A stretch of DNA of 64,000 nucleotides from Asterias rubens (taxonomy: Eukaryota > Echinodermata > Asteroidea > Forcipulatida > Asteriidae), in NCBI RefSeq assembly GCF_902459465.1, contig NC_047063.1:24783055-24847054 (forward strand), given 5' to 3'. The notes under the pieces are model-generated. The model ran no database searches and had not been told where the DNA came from. It saw only the letters and a list, made by a program, of their open reading frames with translations. The position numbers and the translations under genes are program-made. Position 1 is the first letter of the stretch, and the number at the start of each line of letters is the position of its first letter. Positions 1-13,900 of this stretch are shown in pieces.

Positions 1-2127
1 TCAACCGTTAAATATATGCACAAGAGTCATACGCACGTGTCTGATAAAAAAAATTATATATAAAAAATTCCACAAAAAACACCACAATTTATTTTACAGA
101 CAGATTTTATAAATAGTTGACATTGGCTAACTTTGACTTTTTCAAACTCACTTATTAATGTTGTGGTTTTAAGGATATCAATATTGGTATGTTCATTCGG
201 ACTGCCATAGCATGAGATACGTTGTTGCTATAGCTCCACGTATAGACCTACTCGATTGCATAGCTCGAAAAATACCACACAAAGGTACTTCAAGTATAGA
301 GATCATGTACTTACCACCAAGTCGATATTACTTGAGACGGCATCATGAATACTATGACACCGCTAAGAATAAAATTAATCAGAGTCGACTCCCGCATCTC
401 AATTTCATCCAAAGAATATTTTCCTCAATGCAAAGAAACTTGAAGGTTGTCCACGCAACGCTATTGTTCTACCGGTTTTGTAAACAGTGGAGTTTTTTAA
501 GGTCGGCACGGGAGTTTTCACCCAACGACAGACTTGGTGTTGGTAGCAATTGGTAGCAAGTCCGAGTAGCATGTACAGTGGAATTTCGCGGAGTTCGGAG
601 GAGGAGGATCCGCTTAGAGATTGTACTACCGCCTCGCCATTGGCCTGTTATCACATCAAAGGATGCCGCTTGTGTTTAAATATTCATGAGTTGCTGTTCT
701 TACATGCGCCGTTTGTGTCGCTGTTGGTGAGCGAAAGTAAAAAGAGATGCGGCGGTCATACTGCGGTTTGTTGCCGTTGAGGTATGAATAGTATCAAATC
801 ATGTTTAGAGAAAGGAGGGGGGTGTCGTGATCACTCCCTAAGGGCCCCGCTAAGTAATCTCTAATTGTTGGGGGAGGACCGCATGCCATTTTCAATTACA
901 ACTAGTCATGTACCTTCAAACCACGGTGGAATAGATTAGATACGAGGGCTGAAAAGCAAAAGGAACCATCGAGTAAGGACAGAGGAACTAACACGGGTCC
1001 GGGAAGCGAGGCAGATCAGTCGACTGTACAAGAGCAACACTTAATCTGGGGAAAGAAGTATTTATTTTAATACAGTTTTGAACTAACTGATTTTGGAAGT
1101 TAGTGCTGATGCGATTTCACCTTTTTTTTCTTCTTCAAGTATTTTAAAGGATACCATAAGTCTCATTACCGATAAATCACAATGAACAAAATACAAAATG
1201 GGTTTTATTCAAAAGTCAGGAATGTCTTTTCTTTCTCTGCGGTATTGTAGTTTATTAATTGAAAAGACCGTCGTTAGTGCAACCATGGAGGTAACATGGT
1301 GCAACCTCTCAAAAATTAATTTCAGGGGCTTAGATGGTTAGACCATGGAGGTAGAATGGCCAGACCGCCTCAAAACACAAACACATCTTTCCATAATGTT
1401 GTTTCAGACAAAATTATGGAAACCTTTAGTGTGTGCAGTTTTTGTGGTGGTTAGAGGTATCTGTGCGTGGGAAGTCCTAAAGGGTGAACAAAGCGCGGCG
1501 TCCTGGTGTAGGCCTACTGGTGTAATTCTTAATCAGATCCTTAAAAGGGGAACATACTTTAAAACCATTCACCGGAGAAAAGCAGAACAGGGATTCAATT
1601 TAGTAGCACTGAACTGAAAGACCTAACTCCCTCTTCTTCTTTTGAGCGGCACAATCTCAAAGGATTTTGCCCCCGCTATTTAACATGGAATTTAATTAAA
1701 GCGATCTGATTGGGGCTTAATAGGGAGGTGTGAACAAGCTTTTGTGGTTAGGGGCTCGCCTAGATTGGGTTCCGTGTGACTGGAATGATCCCTGATACCT
1801 TATGACAGCCTCAGAATGAAGACACGTTCCCGTTTTAGGCAGGCGGGGTCATTTCAAGACGCTGGAACAGTATTGTTTTTGTTGTGCGTGTCAACCAGAG
1901 CAGGGGGTCAATGGACCTGGGTTTCCCTAAGATGTGACGATGTTGGGATTGCCTCGGCAAGAATGGCACCATGAAAGGAAGGGTTGAAATGAGCAAGAGT
2001 TTCGGGATGTATCACGGTGTACTTCAAAGGCTCAAGATGCGTTGTCCCATGGTATGTTACCGGTTTGGCATGGATTCACAACACAATTCAATTTTAGTCA
2101 AGCTTGCTGATAAGGAAGTTCATAATA
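1..2127. other. No gene recognised
   Basis: I see no exon with family resemblance and no recognisable mobile element here. Open frames are short (up to about 114 codons) and look random in composition. At 1284-1320 and 1343-1375 a short motif beginning ACCATGGAGGTA is repeated, probably a piece of an unclassified dispersed repeat. Confidence 0.5.
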
Positions 2128-2388
2128 GGGTGCGTTCATTTAGCTTCCCTGGGTCGACCCCGTTGTGTGGCGGTTTTTTTTTCCCCAGGACGAACGTGTG
2201 CAGATAATTACCCACGTTAGTCCTGGAAGTAAAAACCGCATGGGTGCGTTCGTTTAGCTTCCCTTGGTCGACCCCGGTGTGTGACGGGTTTTTTCCAGGA
2301 CGAACGTGTGCAGATAATTACCCACGTTCGTCCTGGAAAAAAAACTCCACACACCGGGATCGACCTAGGGAAGCTAAACGAACGCACC
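2128..2388. repeat. Foldback MITE (family C): one full copy and one partial copy side by side
   Basis: The full copy at about 2243-2388 starts with GGTGCGTTCGTTTAGC and ends with the reverse complement of that. Its interior holds a second palindrome built on CCAGGACGAACGTG. The stretch 2128-2235 is a second copy lacking its right arm. The same terminal motif recurs at 23344-23562, 39689-39948 and 42262-42521, so this is a dispersed non-autonomous DNA transposon family. The superfamily is not determined. Confidence 0.7.
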
Positions 2389-2859
2389 TTATAGACCGAT
2401 CCGACGCGCACCGTGTTTAGCACCGCGCGCCATTATTGCTGAGGTTTACATGGTGCCTAGTTTTGTGTACAGAGACATGAGGAAATCTTGTTTATTTTCT
2501 CTCTTTATGGAAATTAAATATAAGCTGAATCATCTTGAAAAAGGTGCTTGCCTTAGGAGAGTTAGGGGTCAAAGACGCAGAAACTGCATAATAGTCGCTA
2601 AAATGCATTACATCGACAATTGTATTTTGAACAAAGTTTCAGTATTTTAATTTCTGCTATAATTTTAAACATTTTGTCAAGAATGTAGTACGTTGTTATA
2701 CCAAAGCAGCCATATTAAGGAAATTTCATAGATTGTCGAGGAAGACATTCAATTCCCATTAAAAAAAAGTGAAAAGGAGAACGATTTCTCATGTCTTTGT
2801 GCACAAAACTAGGCACAAGTACACCCCAGCAGTAGACTTGTGGACAAGTCGTTAAATCG

Positions 2860-3005
2860 GCCACACGCGCTGAGATAGTGCTCTCGCGAGATCACTGCTC
2901 TCGCGCGAACTGGTGGCTCCCCGATTTCGACGGAAGTCTACCCCAGCAGTGGCGTGCAGCTCATGGCGGCGCCCGGCACTTGCGCGCCTGGATTGGTATA
3001 TAAGG
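2860..3005 (+). promoter_or_regulatory. Candidate CpG-rich promoter with a TCTCGCGAGA motif and TATA-like box
   Basis: This is a short CpG-dense island in AT-rich surroundings. The palindrome TCTCGCGAGA lies at 2882-2891; it is a known vertebrate core-promoter motif bound by BANP. About 105 bp downstream, TATATAAGG (2997-3005) follows ATTGG. The spacing and composition suggest a promoter firing rightwards, but no coding exon is visible downstream. Function is inferred from motifs only. Confidence 0.35.
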
Positions 3006-5060
3006 GGACTAGACAATGTACAATTATGTCCAATCGAGTTTTAAAAACTTGATCTGAATAGACCGATACCAATATTTACATGTGATCACATGACCTGAGA
3101 TGGGTAAATAAAAACACAGAACCACAAAGACATGGGAAGACTTGTACCGTTGGACCATAACCTGCTGTATTTTCGATGAACACTTTTAACCCCAATATAC
3201 GAAGCCCTTTAAAAAAATTGAATGTTGTGACAAAAGAGGTTTCTTTTTTATCTAACTTGAAAGTATGGTTAGACTGCTTAACGATTACGCGCCGTTTTTG
3301 TGCGTTGTGCAAGCGTGAAGTCAGACAGTGCCATGCCGAGGCAGACCGCGAAGTTGTCCAACTCTAGCTGACAGCTACACCTTCTTATCAGTCGGGTGAA
3401 AATAAAGGAATTGGCAGCTTTTTCAGAAGATTTTTATTGAAAATATTGGCAGTAAAATTTATTGTAATTAGGCCTACGCTAATAAGCATAATTAATATTT
3501 GCATTTACGGAAAGTCCGTAAAATAACAGCGAAATTTCTCTCAACGCATGTGCACTAACTTGATCTAAATAACTTAACTTTTTAGATTTAAGTGGGGTAA
3601 AAAGATGTTTTGAGAAAAGCTACTTAAGCGCCCCTCTTAAGTTAGCGGGGTGCTTTAGAAAAAACTGCTTTAGTGAAAACTTTTCGTGAATACCGCTCTG
3701 TGCCTTTAACATCGTACATCTTAAAGTCACCTGAAAATGTAATTTGTTTTTCTTTAAACATTAGAGTATATGTTTCTGAACAATAAAATAATTGTTTTTG
3801 AGTAATACATTGTTTTTATCGATTTTTATGTTTAATAAAAAATGAAGTTGTGTGGGGGTGACTCCGCCTACCCCTTTTGTGACGCCAATTGAGTCAGACT
3901 TGCCATGCCTCGATCGAACGCACGTACGTGCAAATACACTCAAGTCCTAGTCGTAAGTTTGTACGTTTCAAAAAAGTTTTTTTCTTGCATTTTTCCAGCA
4001 ATGTCGACAAGGTGCATGCTGCTGGATGCAGCAAAACAACATAAAGATGGGGTTCGAGAATCCGGAATACACCACACATTTTGACATGAAGAGAAAAGTT
4101 ATTTTCTAAAACATGACGCCATCCCAACAATTTTTCCAGCTAGTGGGGAAGTCGAACCTGAAAGACGTAACGAACCGTGGAGCATTTGCCTAACGTGAAC
4201 AAAATCAGGTATTGTTTCAACTTTGAGGGCATGTTTTTAGCTGGCGCCAAGCGTCACTATCTTGTGTTGGCACTGACTGCATGCGATTCATCGTGCCTCG
4301 ATTGACGTCACGAACAGCGCCCTCTCGGGTCTGTTTTTTTCTTCAAATTTGTAAATAACATGGACAATAATTTTGTTTAACCTTTGTTAATTATTGTTTA
4401 ATCATATCCCACTCATCAAATGACAAATTTATTACTAGTGGCAAAAGCTTTATTTTGACAAAATACCACTTCCATGTGACTTTAATGGTCTTTAATAATT
4501 CAACTAAATCGATGTTTTGACAAAAATGATGGTGTTGCCCCTCGTATAAACTGTTGGCAAGAAATCTTTCGAAGTTTAAACTTGAATGGATGGACGTGTT
4601 ACACTCGTCATCATGTTTGCGTGATACGACTCTGTCAGCAGATAAAGTGCAAGCCGATGCTTGTGATGTTTTTGCCCATGCCGATCGTGCGACGAGAGCA
4701 CGGCTTGGCGTCAGCTCTTTCCACAGCTAGTCGGCCGGACACATGGTTTGTCACGATGAAACACAGCCATGCGGTGGAGAGAAAAAAAAACGTGCTGTTG
4801 ACGATTTGATTTTTTGAAATTCACAGTTTGATTGTATACGTCGTGCAGATCTTTGATTGATCTTTATTTGATCTTTATTTTTTCCACAGATTGGACCAAT
4901 CTGAGACCAACTCGCTTAGCACAAACACTAAGCAAGCTCCCAGCCATGAAAGGATTGTCTTCGGCACCTCGATCAGTTCCCCAAGTTTCGTTATGAAAGA
5001 ACTGTTGTGTCCGATCTGCACTCCACCAACAATCAAGAACCATTTGGCTTATCGTTCTCA
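3006..5060. other. AT-rich intergenic DNA, nothing recognised
   Basis: No exon or element with family resemblance is seen. A GAGAGGGCGCTGT-type motif (reverse strand, around 4317-4328) matches motifs seen near the ACY1 and AMT starts. Confidence 0.45.
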
Positions 5061-5064
5061 CTTC

Positions 5065-5400
5065 AGACACTTGACACTATTGGTAATTGTCTTATCACTT
5101 TTAGCTTATTTAGTGATCGTCGAAGTTGCGTGTAGGAAGAAAAACGCCCTTATCACACGAAGTTGTGTGCTTTCAGATGTTTGATTTCGAGACCTCAAAT
5201 CTTATTCTGAGGTCTTGAAATCAAATTCTTGGAAAATTATATTACTTCTCTCTCGAAAACTACGTCAACTTCAGAGGGAGCCGTTTCTCACAATGTTTTA
5301 TACTATCAACCTCTCCCCATTACTCGTTACCAAGTAAGGTTTATGCCTCTAATTATTTTGATTAATATTAACAATATCGCCACTGTACTGTCTTTAAAGG
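5065..5400 (-). repeat. MITE family A, divergent copy
   Basis: This copy carries the landmarks of the commonest repeat in the window: TIR-like GACACTATTGGTAATTGTC, the box CACACGAAGTTGTGTGC, the central palindrome GAGACCTCA...TGAGGTCT, the box CAGAGGGAGCCGTTTCTCAC, and a CTTTAA end. A stretch near the left end is rearranged. Confidence 0.75.
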
Positions 5401-5703
5401 GTCCAGCCGCGTTATAAACGTAAACGTAAACGTAAACGACGAATGGTAATGGTATAGTTTAGCTATAAGAAAGCTCTTGCAGTTTTTTGTACCGCAACCT
5501 TCCTTGTTTTACAATCAGAGTAAGCCTCGGTTCAAATATACTTCCTGCGAATGCGAAGCGAATTTTGATATCACATTGCCCGCTGCCCTCGCTGCGAGTG
5601 TTTTGCAAGGTTTGACAACATCTCTCCTCTTCCGAATTATTCGTTGCACATTGTGTGACCGGTGGTATCGCATTTGCATGATCAACTGGGTTCAAGGGGG
5701 CCG

Positions 5704-6086
5704 TTCAGAATAGTCAATGTTCTTTTTCGGAATCGTGAGTTGGTGGGCGAAAATATAACTGAAATTCAGTTGTATTTAAACAAAAAAACATAGCCTGTAT
5801 AATAATACTAAAAAACGAAAAATGAGAAGACAATACCCATCTGGCAAGATGGTCATTAATCCTGGCTAAACTACAAAATTTTAAAAAAGCAATTGAAAAC
5901 AACTGATGACGTCCGAGAGCCTTTGATCGTAAATCAAATTATCTGGTTCGTTGGAGGAATTAATAAATGCTTCAATGTAAATAATTTATAATGTCGTTCA
6001 AATAAAAAAAAATAAAAAAAATTAGGGCGTGTAGGTTAAACCAAATTCGAACAAAATCTAATCTTTTTAACATTGACTATTCTGAA
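5704..6086. repeat. Short element bounded by an 18-bp perfect inverted repeat
   Basis: TTCAGAATAGTCAATGTT at 5704-5721 reappears as its exact reverse complement at 6069-6086, enclosing about 350 bp of AT-rich non-coding DNA. The structure is that of a MITE. No target-site duplication is obvious and no second copy was seen in the window. Confidence 0.5.
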
Positions 6087-6497
6087 TGGATCCTACGTGG
6101 CAATTTGTGTTTTTTAACACAGGCATTTAGTCTTTTAACTCCGTGACCTATGCCTTTGGTCACGCTCCCATCGACTATAAGGCCTCAACCCCGCCTCTAA
6201 ACTGTTTCTATTTACACCTAGCCGCTAAACCAAATCGACTGAGAGCGAACACAAACACCGTGTCAAATCGACAGACACTAATGACGTTCCATCACAAACC
6301 ATAAATACATACGTCGACAGTCAACCAATACATCATAAAATTGTTTGTCTCGTACTCGGCCAATTACGCTAGCCATCATTCAGGGTCTGCTTTATGTTTG
6401 CGCTGACTATCATAACACATGTGGTATTTTTCTAGGCCACACTCGTGCCGGTGTCAAAGGGAAATCTGAGATTTCTGCAATGGGAAACAATATTAAA

Positions 6498-6765
6498 GTC
6501 AGTGGACACTATTGGTTTATACTCAAAATAATAATAAATAGTTAGCATAAAAATTTACTCGGTATATTAACAAGCAATGGAGAGCTGTTGGTGGTACAAA
6601 AAATGGTGAGAAACGGCTCCCTCTGAATTCACGTATAGTTTTCTAGAAAGTAGTAATTTTCCGCTAAAATGAATTTGAAGTCGAAACCTTAGAACTACCG
6701 AAATCAAGCATCTCAAAGCACACAACTTCGTGTGACAAGGGTGTTTTTCTTCAGACCGATTTCGC
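6498..6765 (+). repeat. MITE family A, 3'-truncated copy
   Basis: Starts with GTGGACACTATTGG and carries GAGAAACGGCTCCCTCTG and GCACACAACTTCGTGTGACA. It breaks off after the CAGACCGATTTCG region. Confidence 0.7.
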
Positions 6766-7277
6766 TACCAATGTCTACATGTGACCGCGTGACTTATAGT
6801 GGGTATAGAAAAACCCATGCAGCTCAGTACACAGTAAAGACATGGGAGACTCTACCGATTGACCATATTTTGACTGAGGTTTTACTGAGGTTTGAGCGAG
6901 CTCACGCGCCGTGGATTTTGCGTTGTGGTGCACGGCGTGAAATTGGGCTGTGATAAGGGAGATCGCAAAGTTGTCCTATTCATCATTCTAATTAATTTTT
7001 GTTGAGGGTGAAAATGAAGGGATTTGCAGCTTCTTAATGAGATTTTTATTAACAAATTTGCACCAAAATCATTACAATGAGAACATGTTTACCCGTTACT
7101 GGCATTGTTCAGTCACCGGTAAGGTCTCATGTTACAAACTCCGGAATATTCTTCAGTGATTTCGGGAATTAGTCCTTTTTGTAGCCAAACATTGCAACAG
7201 TAACCATGTCTTTTTAACGCAGGTTTATATAATTATGCAGTACGACGTGTTTGTTTTACATCCAATACCCACTAAAG

Positions 7278-7287
7278 GTCACGTGAC
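7278..7287. promoter_or_regulatory. Palindromic E-box GTCACGTGAC
   Basis: A perfect 10-bp CACGTG palindrome about 700 bp upstream of the ACY1 start. Such sites are bound by USF/MITF/TFE-type bHLH-zip factors in animals. Use here is inferred only. Confidence 0.3.
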
Positions 7288-7861
7288 GCACGAAGCGCAA
7301 TCAGTCTATTGAGTTCAAATTTTCACAGGTTTGTTATTTTGTGCATTATGTTGAGATAAAAAGAGGAGGATGCAAAAGAGGGCGCTATCAGAAGAAGTTT
7401 GTACAAATTTCGCCGCGTAGGGGTGGGGGCTTAGTGTTCGTTAACAGTTTTGTGCATGCTTGTGATGAGGACGCGAGGCTTGGGTTGGGACCGTGTAGGG
7501 TATGGGTGCACCACACTAGTTTTATTGTAGAACGTATCTTTTTGTAATCTTCATGAGTAGATTTTGTCTTGCAATTTGTTTTTACCAAGCGGCTGAGTCT
7601 GCTGATGGATAATTAATGTTTTCGGTGGCTCAGTGGTAATGATGCGGGTTGAACAAAGTTGAGAATTAAAGCTCAATTCAAATTATGCATGAATCAACAG
7701 TTGTATTAGTCTAACCAACAGTTTTATTAGTCTGCATAGCTAAATTGAAATACGATGTGCAAACCCTGAATAAACTGTGGGTTTTTTTAGGTGGTAGCGC
7801 GTCAAGATTTAAAGCCGTGTGGTTTCGAAAAGAGTCATCATAAAGCTATCAGGGAAGTTAT

Positions 7862-7980
7862 ACCAAAAGAGGGCGCTGTTGCGAGCAAAACGGAAGTACA
7901 CAGAGTAAGATCAGCTGGTCAACGAGAGCGTGAGTGTGATCGGTTAGCGACTTGTTTACACTTTTAAACTTTCTCACAAA
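7862..7980 (+). promoter_or_regulatory. Probable proximal promoter and 5' UTR of ACY1
   Basis: There is no TATA box close to the start codon. The stretch holds CCAAAAGAGGGCGCTG (7863-7878), which resembles the CTCF core, and an ETS-type CGGAAGT (7890-7896). The same AGAGGGCGCT core occurs at about 7375. A GC-containing TATA-less start would fit a housekeeping gene. The transcription start is not determined. Confidence 0.35.
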
Positions 7981-10900
7981 ATGTCCCCACCACGCCCAGG
8001 AACTCAGAGTTGCAATGCCAAAAAGGCCAAGACAGAAGATCAAGCTGTCACCAACTTCAGGACGTATCTCAGGATCAAGACAGTTCACCCAAATCCCGAT
8101 TATGGTAAGTACTACCACTATTTCTACCTCCCTGGTAGTGGTACTACTAAAATACTACTAAAAGTACTAGTATCCTCCCCTGACCAGTTTTCACGCTATT
8201 AAACCTTTTTCTTTGAATTGGGAAAAAAATAATGATGCCTTATATCAACCGATGCCCTAATTACCTTCCCCTTCTTTTGTTATGAAGTATGCAAACATAT
8301 ATTAAAACTTGATGGACATTGAAATGTTCACACTACACACCGATGACTTCAACTGGCCCCATTTGTTTTGAGTTTTTCCTGTTTTCACGGCAAACAAGAA
8401 AGCATGGTTTCCCGGTGAAGCCATACATGGAAGAAGAAACATCTACAGTGACTACAAGTGTTCTTTGAGACTCTGTGTATGACTCTATAGCCAGACGATT
8501 GTCTTCGTTTTATTCAAAATATTGTTTAATGAAATTTTAAAATTACCATGGTAATTTGCAAAAAAAAAAATAATAATAATAATTTAATAAAAAAGTGTGA
8601 ATAATCATTGGCTTTCAAATCTGATTTTTATTTATTTTTTTCCCCTTTTTTTCTCTTAAAATTTATAACAAAGCGTATAAATAAACAGTGATAATTGAAT
8701 CAACAAGCTGATCGTTTAAATTTTAATATTAATAATAATATTGTTCGGAGGGTTAACAAAAAATCTCAAAAAATATATGAAAATGATATAAGGCACATGG
8801 CTTCTTTAAGCCTCTGTATTTTTTTTCCCAGAATGCTCAGCAAAATATTCAGTCACATGATTTGATCATCATGAATTGTGAATTGAAATAGTGTTTGATG
8901 AAACTTTTTCGGTGGGCAAATATTTTTATATGGCCTCAACATTATGACATATTTTTGTACCTTGTAGAAATGCCTAAAATACCAAACTTTTGGCATTTAC
9001 AAGTGCAAATATCCAGTGGAGTATTACGTGTTTCTAAGTTTTGGTCAAGGGAGAGGACACTCTTTGCTTGGCAAATAAAACCACACAATTTTTATCTAGG
9101 GACTGTTTTCATCGCGCACAGAGAGGTAAAAGATTTGCCACGATTTTAGGGACACCTCGAAAACAGGACCTCCTACGATACTAGTACTAGTTTAGTTTAG
9201 GGAGTATGGTGGTAGTAATATGGTGGTAGTAATATTGATAGTACTACTGCTACTCACTCAGGGGGCTGGTCATCTCCACACCTAGCAAGCTCGCCACCAA
9301 CAAAGTCGCCCCCTGCAAAGTCTTCCCCTAACCGGCTCGCCCCGAGTTGTTACAAAGTCGCCCCCTGACAATGTCGCCCCCAAACAATGTCACCCCTTAG
9401 CAAAGTCGCCCCCTGACAATGTCGCCCCCAGCCAATGTCGCCCCCCTAGCAAAGTCGCCCCCAGAAAATAATTAGGGTTAGGGTTAGGGTTAGGGTTAGG
9501 GTTTAGGATTAGGGTTAGGGTTTAGGGTTAGGGTTAGATCTTCCACAAGCACATTACTTCAGATGGACATTTTTCTGAAAATGTTTTAACTATATTTTTT
9601 TACCATAATTATTGTAGACTTAATTATTTTCCGAACAACATCTGGGGGCGACTTTGCTAGGGGGCGACATTGGCTGGGGGCGACATTGTCAGGGGGCGAC
9701 TTTGCTAGGGGGCGACATTGTTTGGGGGCGAGATTGCCAGGGGGCGACTTTGTTTCAACCCGGGGCGAGCCGGGTAGGGGGCGACTTTGCAGGGGGCGAC
9801 TTTGTTGGTGGCGAGCTTGTCAGGTGGCGAGATGACCAGCATTCCTCACTCAAGGCCTCACTCAATGCCTCAGGAGCGGCACAGAAGGGTTACGTTATCG
9901 CAACTAGATAGGCTGTCCGCGTAAAAAAAAAAATAAATGTTAAAGTTTTTGGTATAAGTTTTAAGTCTTCGAGTTGAGTTGTTTTTGGTATACACAAGCT
10001 AAAGTGAGATTGTTATACAATTGCACATTTTCAGTAATTTTCAGCAATGTTTTCAAATAATGTTATTTTTTGGGGGGGAAAAAAAAATTTAAGTTTTGTT
10101 TCAGGCTCAAACATTGACATCTGGATTAAAAGAAACAAATTCAAATTTAAATCTTAAAGTTTTGAAATAATTTGTTAAAGCCATTGAACAGTTTCGGTAA
10201 ACAGTATTGTCCAAAGGCCCACACTTCGTGTATCACAACTTATATAAAATAACAAACCTGTGCAAATTTAGGCTCAATCGGTCTTCGGAGTCGGGAGAAA
10301 ATAACGGGAAAACCCTACCTTGTTTTCGCACGTTTCGCCATGTCATGACATGTGTTTACTATAAATCCGTAATTCTCGTAGTCGAGAATTGATAATTGTT
10401 TTAATGTTTTCTCAAAAAGTAAAGCACTTCATGGAATAATATTTCAAGAGAAGTCTTTTACCATACCTTTTGTAAACCCTGTTTACAAGTTATTTGTAAA
10501 TCTGTGATTTTTTTTTTTTTTTTTTTCTGTTCCGAAATTCACTGGTTCCAGTTGAATGAGCTGAAACATGAAAAACATAAATTATCATAATTCCTTATTG
10601 CAATGGTGTACTGACTTGAAAAACTTAAGTGAAATATTGCTTTTTACATGTAGATTCATATAAAATGATAAAACTTCAAGAATTAATCACAGGTTTCCGT
10701 TGAGTGAGCTAAAACAATGAAGAACATCAAATGGTCATAACTCCTTATTGCAACGATGTACTGACTTGAAACTTCAGTCAAACATTGCTTCGTATTCATA
10801 TGAAAAGATAAAACAAGAATTAATCACTGGTTTTAGTTGAATGAGCTTAAACAATGAACAAATTAATAAGCATAACTCCTTATTGCAATGATGTACAGAC

Positions 10901-13900
10901 TTGAAACCTTCGTAACCAAATATTACTTTTTACATGCATATGAAACGATAAAACTCAATGAGTGCATCACTGACGAGTGCAAAATGTAATCAAATATTGT
11001 TACTTACATGTATTGATATGAAAAGATACAACTCAAAGATCACTGGTACCAGTTGGATGAGCTAAAGTAATGAAAATGTTAAATGTCATAACTTCAGACT
11101 TGTCAACGTCCCCACCCCTTTGACCATCAGTTGATCAAATGATTGTTTTTTTTCTGTCACTAATTGGTTCTATCTGGTGATCGCCAGCTCGCCATGGCAG
11201 CTTCGCTGTTCTAGTTAAGTTTTGGTCAAGGGAGAGGAAACTGTTTACATTGCGCTTAGAGATTTTAAAGATTTGCCTAGGTTTTAGGGAAACAGGACGT
11301 CCTACGATATAAACTTAAAACCAGCTCAGCAGAGTAGGACGCACTGACTCTTGCTCCTTGTCCTTGAAAATATTTAATTTCTTCCCTGAACTAATGATGT
11401 GCATTTAGTTTTAGTAACGGACAGCAACACATTTGTTTTTCTTTGACAGATGGCGCATTGTTGTTTTTGAGGCGGATGGCCGATGAGCTCAAACTTCCTC
11501 ATCAGATTGTGGAGGTGAGTCCAGAGAGAGCCCTCGATTTGTCCGACTTACCATGAATTCAGGAATTTGATGTGCGTCAATCTTCTTGCATCATCTTCAA
11601 ACTGTTTTGGAAAGTTTGACACAGCACTTGTTTTTCACTCTTCAGTTTAACAAAAATTCACCGCACACAATTTTCAAAGCGTGAATAAAATGAACGCAAC
11701 CACATTGCAAGCCCTGGACACTATTGGTAGTAACTCAAAATAATTGTCAACATAAAAACTAACTTGGTAACGAGCAATAAAGAGCTGTTGATAGTATAAA
11801 ACATTGTGAGTGACGGTCATTTGAGTAAATGTAGTTTTTGAGAAAGAGGTAATTCTCATTCAAAACAACTGAAGCCTTCTATTATGCATCTAAAGCACCC
11901 AAAGTAATGCAACAAGTGTGTTTTTTTTCTTTCATTATTCTCTTGCAAATTCGATGACCAATTGAGCAAAAAATTTCACAGGTTTGTTATTTTATACATA
12001 GATTAGGACACACCAAGTGAGAATACTGGTCTTTGACAATTACCAAACGCATCCAGTGCCTTTAATTCTAGCACATTATGATATTAAAGGCAGTTGCCAC
12101 TATTAGTAATTACTTAAAATAATTATTAGTGTAAAACATTTCTTGGTGACAAGTAATGGGGGAGGTTGATGGTATAAAACATTGTGAGAAATGGCTCCCT
12201 CTGAAGTGCCATAGTTTTCGAAAAAGAAGTTATTTTCCAAGAATTTGATTTTGAGACCTCAAATTTAGAACTTGAGGTCTCTAAATCAACTATCGTGTGA
12301 CAAGGGTATTTTTTCTTTCATTATTATCTTGCAAGTTCGATGACCGATTGAGCTCAAATTTGCACAGGATAGTTATGAAATGCATACATGTATGTTGAGA
12401 TACACCAAAGGTGTGAAGGCTAGTCTTTGACAATTACCAATAGTGCATGTCCACTGGCTTTAAGACTTGTCAAACCAGTTTACGAACTTTAAAACAATCT
12501 CTTTTGAGGATTTGACCATCCAGAATTGAAGGCAATGTGCCCATCTTTATGTACAGAATCTTCTTGCTTTCAATGCGTTTTCCAAGATTTTAAAATTGTT
12601 TTGCGGTCTGTTTTAATCCACCAGGTTCACCCAGGTAGGGATGTGTTTATTATGACATGGGAAGGGAAAGATCCCACGCTCAAAAGTGTCGTTCTCAACT
12701 CTCACACTGACGTCGTTCCAGTATATCCAGTGAGTGATCCGGAACCAATTTCACAGAACTGCTTTAAAAGCACAAAAAAAAACGCACAACAAAAATATGC
12801 TAACCAGAATAAGGTTACCAGCCAGAAGGTCATGTCTTATGCACAATCTGTGACTGGTCTCCTGCTCATTTGTGCTTAGATTGTTGAAAAGTATTATTTT
12901 CTGCATAAGCAGCTCTATCAAATTGTTTACGATGAGTTATTTTGACCTCCAACAAACTGTGGTACATTTAGGCTCATCAGCCACCTGTCTGTCTTTGAGG
13001 GACTTTCCTGATTTCTGAAGTTTTAAAACACCGAAGCAGGGACACCCAAAACTCAGGGGGGGGGGGGGAATAGAAAATGCTCATTATGTGTTAGCCAGAA
13101 AAGCCAGCAGGTCATAAATTTGTCCTTGTTAAACCAAAAACTTGTATCTGAATTCATACTATGTTTGTGTTTGCCTGAGAAGCTGTTACTAATTTCTTTT
13201 CAAATAAAAAGAAGTCATGATCGTTGATATACTTCTCTACCTCATAGGATACTGTTTCAAAAAGCTCCTTGAGATCTATTTAAACTCTAGATGTTACTGA
13301 AGGTTTGAGCTAGTTCAGGATGCCCTCAAAAATTTAGATACTACTTTGAGATATTTTGCAGTGACTCTTATTTCCATGGTGTGTGTTGTCCCACTAATTT
13401 CGTTTCTGTTAAGTATCTCTTTTTATTAAATCCTTTCATAGCTGATATATCAACAGTTTGAGAGAGAAAGCCTGCAAGTAAAATTTGTCCTTGTTCAACC
13501 AAAAAACTTTACCCTGAATTCATACTTGTTCATGTTTGTCAGGTGATAAAAGAAGTTGGTTATGTTTTTCAAGTATAACCTTGAACTTTTGCCACTAGGA
13601 GCACTGGAAGTGTGATGCGTTTGAAGCCAAGAAGTACGAGAACGGAGACATCTATGCACGAGGAACACAGGTACTTTTAGGATATTTTTATCCAGATCCA
13701 GAATGAATTGAATAGTGACCGCCAAGTGGCTCTTTTTAATTATTTTATGGTTGCAAGTAGAGAGGATCGGGGGCCAATTTCATGGCTCTGCTTACCATAA
13801 GCAAAGAGTTGGCACTTATGGAAGCAGGGACTTCCGCGCTTAGTTCAAGCATGTGTTTCACAGGTTAGCATGGATTTTTGCTTGTGTGTGTGTGCATACT